From CAKAHY01 sp963522175 (GTDB lineage: Bacteria; Bacillota; Clostridia; Lachnospirales; Lachnospiraceae): a stretch of 64,000 bases of DNA. The notes under the pieces were generated by a model. The model did no database searches. It saw only the letters and a list, made by a program, of their open reading frames with translations, and was not told where the DNA came from. The stretch lies in contig CAUQXC010000006.1 in assembly GCA_963522175.1 (NCBI GenBank), positions 62,001 through 126,000 of the forward strand, given 5' to 3'. The position numbers were made by a program, and so were the translations under genes. Below are positions 9,111 through 15,961 of the stretch, piece by piece; the stretch's first letter is position 1; every line of letters begins with the position of its first letter.

Positions 9111-9196
9111 AACTGTCGCAAACAAGATTTTACAGAAAGATTGTTAAATAAATTTCAGTTATATATCTTAACCAAAAATCCATGTTTGCGACAGTT
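9111..9196 (-). terminator. Large hairpin with T7 tract between prdB and prdD (probable partial terminator)
   Basis: Perfect 14-nt arms AACTGTCGCAAACA (9111-9124) and TGTTTGCGACAGTT (9183-9196) enclose a 58-nt loop. The stem can extend inward by GATTTT/AAAATC (9126-9131 with 9175-9180). On the minus strand the second arm is followed directly by seven T, a terminator layout. Because prdD-prdE-prdF and the peptide genes follow with no clear promoter, it more likely acts as an attenuating or mRNA-processing hairpin than a full stop. Confidence 0.7.
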
Positions 9197-9207
9197 AAAT
9201 TTAAAAA

Positions 9208-9930
9208 TTAAACCTTAGCTGAGTACTCATAAGGTAATGCAACTATCTGTCCTGCACTTGAAATTTCAAGCAACTCTTCAAGTGAGGCCTTAACTATAGC
9301 TGTTTGCATCTCATTATCATGAGGTGCACCTGCGTTAGCGCCCATAGGAACAAGCGGAGCAACCGCTCTTGGAGTTCCGTTTTGTCTTACAACAGGTGGT
9401 AAAGCTGCGATTATTATTGTTGATAATCCGGCTTCTTCTATCGCTCTCTGCACGATCACGGCAGTTCTATGACAGGTGCCTCAGCCTGCAGTCATTAAAA
9501 CGTAGTCTACATTCTCTTCCTTAAGTCTTCTTGCAATTTCAGGACCTGTTTCATTTTTAAACTTCTCCTGGTCTCCGCCACCTCCCATGAATCCGAAGTG
9601 AACAGGAGCTACAGCCTTAATAAAGCCCTCCTTTGCAAGCTCCTGCAATCTCTCGATTGGGAACATACAGTTGATGTCCTTGTTAACATCACCGTTATCA
9701 TATCCACCGTGTGATACCATAAGTTCGTCTCCGTGAACGGTACCCGGTATTTCTCTGAATGTAAAATCTCCTGCCAAGTTAAATCTCTTATCTGATTTAA
9801 GGTGTACACCTGCTGCTGTTGCCAAAGCTACTACCGCATCCTTAAGAGGCTTTGTAGCCGGTGTCCATACAGGCGGAGGAGTTACAGGTACAAATATCTC
9901 TGATTGTAACCCTTTTACTATAACGCTCAT
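9208..9930 (-). CDS. prdB: D-proline reductase subunit PrdB, selenocysteine-containing
   Basis: The selenoprotein subunit of D-proline reductase, which reductively opens the D-proline ring to 5-aminovalerate. Translation from ATG 9930 meets TGA at 9481-9483. The frame continues unbroken for another 90 codons of PrdB-like sequence (GTCHRTAVIVQRAIEEAGLS onward) to a TAA, giving 240 residues with Sec at position 150. The redox motif is U-G-T-C, with Cys153. A candidate SECIS hairpin lies 16 nt after the TGA. Sec in PrdB is established for clostridial enzymes, so this is a standard selenoprotein and not a pseudogene. The start codon overlaps the stop of the upstream small gene by one base. Confidence 0.97.
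9448..9464 (-). promoter_or_regulatory. Candidate bacterial SECIS hairpin in prdB mRNA
   Basis: Starting 16 nt after the UGA, the RNA CUGCCGUGAUCGUGCAG can fold with arms CUGC/GCAG plus an inner CG/CG pair, one bulged U and loop UGAU. Distance and small G/U-containing loop fit the general bacterial SECIS pattern. The stem is short and was judged by eye. Confidence 0.45.
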
Positions 9931-10196
9931 TATTTTTCCTCCATTTCTTTCATCTTTCTATGCATCAAATTTTGTTCATATTTTTCATTAATTTCAGGCC
10001 CTAAGACTTCAGGATAGCTGAGTAAGAATCCTACTTCAAGACCCGGTTTAAGTTCATAATCCGTGATTACCATTCTCTTCGGTACTCTCAGGCTTCCCAT
10101 TCTCCCTTTAAGGTCTATGGCTATAAGCCCGTCCTTTACTTCAACTATCACTCCCTCTACGTAATTTTCCGTAGAAGTATACTTCAAATTGTACAT
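9930..10196 (-). CDS. Small conserved protein between prdA and prdB
   Basis: 88 residues (MYNLKYTSTENYVEG..., ending KMKEMEEK) with an all-beta-looking core (VEGVIVEVKDGLIAIDLKGR, then MGSLRVPKRMVI) and a charged helical tail. The core resembles a small barrel: alternating hydrophobic residues and a GRMGSLRVP turn. It lies 13 nt after prdA and overlaps prdB by one base, so it is surely co-translated with the two catalytic subunits. I recall short proteins of this sort in Clostridium botulinum prd clusters (a CBO2463/CBO2479-type domain) but cannot verify that. Assembly or cofactor-maturation help for PrdA/PrdB would fit the position; no function can be read from the sequence. Confidence 0.85.
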   Translation of the reverse strand: MYNLKYTSTENYVEGVIVEVKDGLIAIDLKGRMGSLRVPKRMVITDYELKPGLEVGFLLSYPEVLGPEINEKYEQNLMHRKMKEMEEK

Positions 10197-10209
10197 TTCT
10201 TAACCTCTA

Positions 10210-12111
10210 TTAATTTGATGCCCCTGCTTCGTATATTTCTCTACGCTTTTTGCTCATCTCAAGAACCTGCTCATTGTCTTCAAGCTCTATCTTAATATCA
10301 AGTGCCTTCTCAATAAGCTCAACGTTATTTTGTTTTACGTTAGGGTTCCACTTTCTCTCAGCTTCTTTAACAGCCTCGCCTTCCATAACAGCCTTTAACA
10401 TTGTCAATGCTCTTATTGCATCTTCAGGGCTTAAAGTATTGTTTGAAAGGATCTCGTTCTCAATACCCTGAGCCGACTTGTTGTTGTCGATCATGTTCTT
10501 CATGTACTTGTTACCTACAACAAGCGCACCCTGTACGGCTGAGAAGCTTACGCCTACTACATCTACGTTTCTCATACCGATCTGTTCATGGTGAGAAGCG
10601 AAGTCAATGTGGTTGTTTCCGAAGCCTTCGGTTGTGATGATCGCACCGTCTACGTCCATAGCCTCAACCATCATACCGAGTCTGTTTGATACATAGAATT
10701 TCTCCGCATTAATCTGTGGTGAACCTACGAATATAACAGCTGCAAGGTCTATATCCTCGTCAGCAAGTGCACGAAGTACCAACGGCTCGCGGAAATAGTG
10801 TCTTGATGTCTCCTTGGATGCAGGTCCTATACATGTGAGTGCATGGATACCACCGTCCAAAACTTCAAGCGGTGAAAGAACTACAGGAAGGTTACCGAGG
10901 TCAACGTTAGGCTTTGCACCCAATGTACCTACCGGCTCAACAGGAAGGATGAGGTTGTCATGCATTGCACCCTGTCCCATAATTTCCTTAACGATTACAA
11001 CTTTCTTCTTGCCCGGTCTTCTCTTCTGAACAAATTCTTCTTCCGATACTACCAATGAAGCATCCGCTTTCTTAAGAGCTTTTCTGATTTCCTCGGTAAT
11101 ATGGTCTGAAGCCTTATGAGCTGCCAAAGGACCCGGTCTTTCCATGTTTGTATGTGCTTTAATAACAACTTCCGTTTTAATGAAGATCTCACCCTTATCG
11201 GGAGCTCCCGGTCTTCCCCACATGATGTTTCTGTCAAGTTCACCTTCTGAAGAACCGAACTCACCTATCTGAACTCCGCCTTCATCTGTACCTGTAACCA
11301 TCATAACAACACCGTCGAGAACTCTTGTAACGCCTGTACCTAAATCGCCCTCTTCTTTTGTAGCGATAGGCTGAACGTCCATAATTGTCTCGGAATATTT
11401 GCCATAATCCTCAGGTGTAACAATCTCAACCTTAACAGATACAACCAATTCCTGTAAACCGGCAGACTCTTCGTCTATGCCTTTTCTTAAGTATAAAGTT
11501 GTTCCTTCAATCTTTGTTTCATCGCCGAACTCAACCTTGTCAATCTTGAAGTGCTTTCTCTTCAAGCTTCTTATAAAAACCTCTTTTGCTTCTGCAGGTT
11601 TTGCTGCTTCTCCCGCTACAGCCGCTACCGCTCCCGCAGGTGCTGCCGCTGCTACCGCCGCAGGTGCCACAACGCCCATCTGAGTCGCTACAGTAAGAGG
11701 TATCTCAAGGCTTATGTTCTTGCCTTCACCTATATTGATTCTTACGTTTCCTGCCGCTCCCGCAGGTGCAAATGCTGCAGGTGCCGCTACCGGTGCTGCC
11801 GCTTCAACCGAAGCTTCAACACTCTCAACCGCTGCTTCTTTCTCTTCTGCCGCTGCCGCCTTAACACCGTCAAGCAACTCTCTTGTAAGCGGTGTAAGTG
11901 CATCTGAAGTCTTTACGAGCTTAGCACCGAGTACCTCTCCTATAGTTAAGGTATCTTCTCCTATTTCCAGCAAACCTGAATCTACCAAATCAGGGAATAT
12001 AGCCGGATCTTCCAGGTTTGACGGCTCGATCACCGTGCCTGCTTCAAATCTGCAACATAACACAGCAGGATCTTTTTCATGCGCCTTAGCTGTTTCTACT
12101 GTAATTGACAT
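10210..12111 (-). CDS. prdA: D-proline reductase proprotein PrdA (pyruvoyl subunit precursor)
   Basis: 633-residue precursor of the two non-selenium subunits of D-proline reductase. The known self-cleavage site is visible as HALTCIGPASKETSRH. Cleavage between Thr426 and Cys427 would give a 426-residue (about 45 kDa) chain and a 207-residue (about 23 kDa) chain whose N-terminal Cys becomes the pyruvoyl group that binds proline. In Clostridium sticklandii cleavage is reported at essentially the same residue number (Thr425/Cys426). Residues ~85-180 form an Ala/Pro/Gly-rich linker between an N-terminal domain and the conserved core. Ribosome site AAGGAGG; 45 nt after the corrected prdC stop. Confidence 0.97.
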   Translation of the reverse strand: MSITVETAKAHEKDPAVLCCRFEAGTVIEPSNLEDPAIFPDLVDSGLLEIGEDTLTIGEVLGAKLVKTSDALTPLTRELLDGVKAAAAEEKEAAVESVEASVEAAAPVAAPAAFAPAGAAGNVRINIGEGKNISLEIPLTVATQMGVVAPAAVAAAAPAGAVAAVAGEAAKPAEAKEVFIRSLKRKHFKIDKVEFGDETKIEGTTLYLRKGIDEESAGLQELVVSVKVEIVTPEDYGKYSETIMDVQPIATKEEGDLGTGVTRVLDGVVMMVTGTDEGGVQIGEFGSSEGELDRNIMWGRPGAPDKGEIFIKTEVVIKAHTNMERPGPLAAHKASDHITEEIRKALKKADASLVVSEEEFVQKRRPGKKKVVIVKEIMGQGAMHDNLILPVEPVGTLGAKPNVDLGNLPVVLSPLEVLDGGIHALTCIGPASKETSRHYFREPLVLRALADEDIDLAAVIFVGSPQINAEKFYVSNRLGMMVEAMDVDGAIITTEGFGNNHIDFASHHEQIGMRNVDVVGVSFSAVQGALVVGNKYMKNMIDNNKSAQGIENEILSNNTLSPEDAIRALTMLKAVMEGEAVKEAERKWNPNVKQNNVELIEKALDIKIELEDNEQVLEMSKKRREIYEAGASN

Positions 12112-12156
12112 AGAAATCCTCCTTATATTTTTATATAAAAAACCAAATCTTATGAT

Positions 12157-13443
12157 TTAGTCTTTTTTTCTCCTGTAGAGCCTATGACCACCGGCTCTCA
12201 GTGCATAGTCTGTACTATGATAAACCGGAACCCCTAACCTAGGGGCTACTTTACAAACTGTGTTCGTTCAGTCCTCACATGTACCGACCATTACTACTTC
12301 GGCGCCCATCTTCTTAAGCTCTAAAACTTTTTCGGCTTGACCCGGGCAGATACCCGGCAATTCACACCTAAATCTTCCGTTAACTTCTTTCATACGCTTG
12401 CACTTAACCGAGCCCACAACTTCAGCCCCCATTTCCTGTGCAATCTGTGCAAGTCTGTCGTACTGTGCACCGCATTCACATTCAATGAAGCCTATCTTTC
12501 TATGGTCCTCGATAAAAGGCATAGCAACTATGATACCTCCAAGTGTTTTTACTATAGGCTCGCTTTCCTCCCCGTGTCTTCCCGTGAAAGGTCCGCCCAA
12601 AACTATCTCTCCGTGCGGCTCAATATAGCCTCCGCACTCGTCGATATAGCTTTTAATATCGGCTCCTATAGGTTGATCCAAAAATACTTGAGGCTTTTGT
12701 ACTCTACCGGCTACAGTTATGTCTTTTGTCATAACCGGCATTTTGTCTTCTATGGCTCTTGCAACGTTTCTGAGAGTCTCAATATTGCTTACAACCGCTC
12801 TTGCTTCTATAGGCAAGACACCCGGTTCAAGCTCTATATTAAGGAACTCACGTATAACAACCCTCTCATCTCCTGCCGGATACATGTCAGGTAAAAACTT
12901 AACCTGTATACCCGGGAAATTCTTACAAGCCTTGGCAATGGTAATCATTTCCTTTTGATGCTTAGGTTTTATAGCTACAATTCCGTGAGTGGTTCCCGTT
13001 ATCTCCATAACATACTTCATACCGCGCAAAATCTTTTCAGGCTCACGCATAAGCATTTCCATGTTATGAGACAATAAAGGCTCACACTCCGCAGCATTAG
13101 CAATAAGATAACCCCCTTCAACCTTAGTGCCATACTTCACATGTGTAGGGAAACCTGCACCGCCGGCGCCGACAATACCCGCCGCTTTTATAAGCTCCAG
13201 ATAATCCTCGCCCTCAAGTCTGACGTAATCGTTAAGGTCTATGTCCCCTATAGTTTCAAGGACTATACTTTTATCGTTTACTTCGACAACTTCGGCGTTG
13301 GCACTTGCGTGTATGTTTGCACCCAGACCGTTCGGTTTCGCTATAAGCTGACCTCTTTTTACCTTGTCTTTGGCACTGACCAAAGCCTCACACGGCCCGC
13401 CCACATGCTGTTTTAACGGTATAACTAACCTCATACTCTTCAC
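12157..13443 (-). CDS. prdC: RnfC-like electron-transfer selenoprotein PrdC
   Basis: Feeds electrons from NADH to proline reductase; related to the RnfC subunit. The N-terminal half has RnfC features: a biotinyl-like start (HVGGPCEALVSAKDKVKRGQ) and the flavin/NADH-binding GIVGAGGAGFPTHVKY. Conventional reading stops at TGA 12268-12270 after 391 residues (VVMVGTCED). The same frame is then open for 36 more codons (start TNTVCKVAPRLGVPVYHSTD) to TAA at 12157. Sec392 lies in a C-E-D-U (CxxU) redox motif with Cys389. A tight hairpin 22 nt after the UGA has the bacterial SECIS form. Total 428 residues. Start ATG 13443 follows GAGGAGG. Confidence 0.92.
12231..12245 (-). promoter_or_regulatory. SECIS-type hairpin in prdC mRNA
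   Basis: 22 nt after the UGA the mRNA reads CCCCUA-GGU-UAGGGG, a perfect 6-bp stem with a 3-nt GGU loop. The distance (loop within 16-37 nt of the UGA) and the loop G and U agree with the bacterial SECIS consensus. Confidence 0.7.
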
Positions 13444-13471
13444 CTCCTCTTCTTATATAAATTTTAACTGT

Positions 13472-13539
13472 GTTTTTGGTCATTTTAGCTAAGTTTATAA
13501 GTGTAAAATGAGCTGCTTAGTCTATATATGCCCAAAAAC
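13472..13539 (-). promoter_or_regulatory. Structured element in the prdC leader
   Basis: On the minus strand the 3' strand TAAAATGACCAAAAAC can pair in full with two blocks upstream, GTTTTTGG and TCATTTTA, separated by a 20-nt bulge. That is two perfect 8-bp stems stacked on one side, starting about 29 nt before the prdC ATG. It could be an RNA control element or a pair of operators for a transcription factor such as PrdR. No known riboswitch consensus was recognised. Confidence 0.45.
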
Positions 13540-13550
13540 CTCACCTAGAT

Positions 13551-13631
13551 ATTGTAGCATATTTTAATAAATATGGCTAGTTTTTTATTTATTTCCAAAA
13601 GAATTATTTTATAAATACTACATTATGTAGT
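13551..13631 (-). promoter_or_regulatory. Second possible prdC promoter and a 15-nt palindrome
   Basis: An extended -10 TGC-TACAAT (minus strand; TACAAT at 13551-13556) has only a poor -35. Upstream, ACTACATTATGTAGT (13617-13631) is a perfect palindrome with 7-bp arms and a good size for a dimeric regulator. Both lie between the distal promoter and the prdC start. Confidence 0.35.
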
Positions 13632-13699
13632 CTTATTCATAACAATCTACAAAAAGATGTTTATTTTAATAATTTATTAAACCTGATTGTCTTTTTTTT

Positions 13700-13727
13700 A
13701 TCATACCATAGATAAAAATAAAATCAA
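13700..13727 (-). promoter_or_regulatory. Probable distal prd operon promoter
   Basis: Minus strand TTGATT (13722-13727), 16-nt spacer, TATGAT (13700-13705) preceded by TGG (extended -10). This predicts a 5' leader of about 250 nt before prdC. No sigma-54 -24/-12 pair was found in the gap. Confidence 0.5.
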
Positions 13728-13749
13728 TATTTTTTTAGTTCCAAAACAC

Positions 13750-13800
13750 AAAAAATCTCCGCCCCGAAAGTATACTTTGCCCCATACTTCCGAGACGGAG
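13750..13800 (-). terminator. Terminator of the 13819-15918 gene
   Basis: A 17-bp stem (13757-13773 with 13784-13800, counting G-U pairs in the minus-strand RNA) with a 10-nt loop, followed by AT6. It separates the membrane-protein pair from the prd operon. Confidence 0.85.
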
Positions 13801-13818
13801 AAACTATATTATTTTCGC

Positions 13819-15918
13819 CTATCTATAGCGGCGGAGCCTTGATATCACGTAAGCTCCGTCAACAGTATCATAATCCAGTATGTATGCATATACATAAAAC
13901 GGAAAATGCTTTACTTCATCTTTAAGATCTTCTATCGTTTCCGAATACTCTGAATAATACTCGGAAAAGTCTTCCTCATATACCTTTTCATCCTTTGTAT
14001 CCTCAAATTTAGCATCTTTAGTTAAGTATACCGAGCCTATGTATGCCGGAAATACAACCGGCTCCACTTCGATTTCACCATAGTTATATCCGATAGCAAG
14101 AATATACCGCTCACTTCCTTTTCGCTTGACAAGCTTAAATTGCAGATAAGAATCCATAGACTGTTTAAGTTCTATACATTCCCCTTTAAAGTCCTCATTA
14201 TAACCTTCATCTTCTCCAACAACAGCAAACATATCAAGTTCTTTAATATATATACCTTCCTGTCGCTTCATTTCATATACTTCTTCTTTTGAGAAAGTTT
14301 TTGTTACTAAAATTTGCATATTTGTAAGCTCATATACCTTGCCTCTATCAAGAATTTCAGTATCCGTAGGAGCACCCGTTTCATAATAACTCAAATCTCT
14401 TATAAACATCTCAGACTCGGGATATTCGGTATATAAATATTTAAGCGGTGTTTCAAAATCACTGACGGTACCGTCTTCTCCGACAAAATAATTATCGGGT
14501 GTATACTCCTGTGAATACATTCTACCGTCTTCTCCGAAATAATAATTCTTTCCGTCTATATTTTTCCAAGTATTTTTATAAAGTTCACCATTCTCATCGT
14601 AATAGAAATAGTTTGCCGTATAATATCCTTCGGTTTTAGGATTGTAAAAACTACAAGGACTGTTATAGATTACCCAAGCTTTATTTAAATCCTCAGGATT
14701 CAGAAATACATATTCTTCGGAAATCTCCCCCTCTATGCCTATATCTCTTTTGTAAGTCGGGAAGGAGCGTACATTTTCAAACTTTTGACCTAAGGTATTT
14801 CGCTTGCTTATTTGGGAAGCATCAAAAAAATTATAATATATAGAGTCTTCGCTTATCCCCAATAAATTCACATTAGCACACACTAATTCAGGATTACTTC
14901 CGTCAAGCTCACATGAATATATATTTACATAATTTACGTAATCTCCGTAGGTGTCAAACGTCTCCGTCTCGGACTTGGTCAATATAAAAACTTTATTATT
15001 GAGCACAAAGACTTTAACATCTTTCTCCCACAACACATCTGCTTCATAAATACTCTGCCTATCGCTTCCGTCAAGTGATACTCTGTTCACATATACTCCG
15101 CCGTTATATTTTTTTGTATATTCCGTATAATATACATACCCTTCATATATGATACAAGATTTACTTGCAAAGTTCTCAATGACAGGTTCATATTTTCCGC
15201 TTTCCGGCTCAAATTTTTCCAAGCCGCTCCGAGTCATTACATACAAGGAATCCCCTGTAGCGGCTACTATACGTTCTATCCCGTGCATGTATGTATTTTC
15301 ACTATTTAAAGGCTTTATCTCAAGGCTCTTCAAATCCATTTTATAAAAAGTTCTTTCCCCGGAAAAAGCTTCTTCAAAAGAAAAATAGAGCTTCCCATCC
15401 GCTAAGTGCTCAAAAGCCACATAACAGGCATCCGGTTCAAGAGATGTAAGCATTTCTTCTTTGCTCCCGTCCGTTTTCACTCTATAAATAGCCGCCGCAC
15501 CGGGTATGCTTCTATCATTTATTTTGCCCGTATAGTATATATAACCATCGTAATAATACATCATTCCCAGTATGGTATCTACCACAGCTTTAAGGCTTAC
15601 ACCGCTGTCTCCGTCTTTATAATACGAATAAAGTCTGTTGTTATCGTATTGATTTTTGAAAAAAATACTTTTCCCGTCAGTAACAAAATATCCGTCTTCA
15701 ACTATGCTTACTTCAGGCTCAGTGCCAAGCCAAGAAATATCTGTCCCGTCGTCATACGAGTTTCTCGGACGGTCTTTTTTTCTGCTCTTGCTCATTTTCT
15801 TAAGTTCGGGAAAAATGAGAATACCGATAAATACCGTAGCTGTCAAAGCAAAGATCCAAGTCATTATAACTATCAATAAAATTTTATTTTTACTTCCGGT
15901 GTCTTTTTTAAATTCCAC
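13819..15918 (-). CDS. Membrane-anchored propeller-like protein with cell-wall-type repeat (paralogue 1)
   Basis: 699 residues. One N-terminal membrane anchor (about residues 12-35) precedes a large extracytoplasmic part. Repeated short motifs such as YRVKTDGSKEEML, NRVSLDGSDRQSIY and YSCELDGSNPELVC are typical of DUF5050 beta-propeller blades. Around residue 430-480 the pattern NGELYKNTWKNIDGKNYYF followed by GEDGRMYSQEY resembles a choline/cell-wall-binding repeat. The C-terminal 200 residues are unassigned. GTG start at 15918 with ribosome site GAGGAGG. It is about half identical by eye to the next gene upstream and they seem to be one transcript. Function unknown; a surface or envelope role is inferred. 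Confidence 0.85.
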   Translation of the reverse strand: MEFKKDTGSKNKILLIVIMTWIFALTATVFIGILIFPELKKMSKSRKKDRPRNSYDDGTDISWLGTEPEVSIVEDGYFVTDGKSIFFKNQYDNNRLYSYYKDGDSGVSLKAVVDTILGMMYYYDGYIYYTGKINDRSIPGAAAIYRVKTDGSKEEMLTSLEPDACYVAFEHLADGKLYFSFEEAFSGERTFYKMDLKSLEIKPLNSENTYMHGIERIVAATGDSLYVMTRSGLEKFEPESGKYEPVIENFASKSCIIYEGYVYYTEYTKKYNGGVYVNRVSLDGSDRQSIYEADVLWEKDVKVFVLNNKVFILTKSETETFDTYGDYVNYVNIYSCELDGSNPELVCANVNLLGISEDSIYYNFFDASQISKRNTLGQKFENVRSFPTYKRDIGIEGEISEEYVFLNPEDLNKAWVIYNSPCSFYNPKTEGYYTANYFYYDENGELYKNTWKNIDGKNYYFGEDGRMYSQEYTPDNYFVGEDGTVSDFETPLKYLYTEYPESEMFIRDLSYYETGAPTDTEILDRGKVYELTNMQILVTKTFSKEEVYEMKRQEGIYIKELDMFAVVGEDEGYNEDFKGECIELKQSMDSYLQFKLVKRKGSERYILAIGYNYGEIEVEPVVFPAYIGSVYLTKDAKFEDTKDEKVYEEDFSEYYSEYSETIEDLKDEVKHFPFYVYAYILDYDTVDGAYVISRLRRYR

Positions 15919-15961
15919 AAGCTCCTCCTCAACTTATTAAAGTAAAACCTCTCTCATACTT

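Noticed and set aside
9208..9483. prdB as a broken gene or two separate genes
   Set aside because: The break is a single in-frame TGA at the established selenocysteine position, with no frame change.
12268..12270. TGA as the real end of PrdC
   Set aside because: The frame continues with protein-like sequence to a TAA close to prdA, and a SECIS-like stem follows at the right distance.
13444..13750. Sigma-54 (-24/-12) promoter for prd as in C. difficile
   Set aside because: The GG and GC pairs seen (for example TTGGGCATATATAGAC) are not spaced 10 nt apart; sigma-A-like boxes are better.
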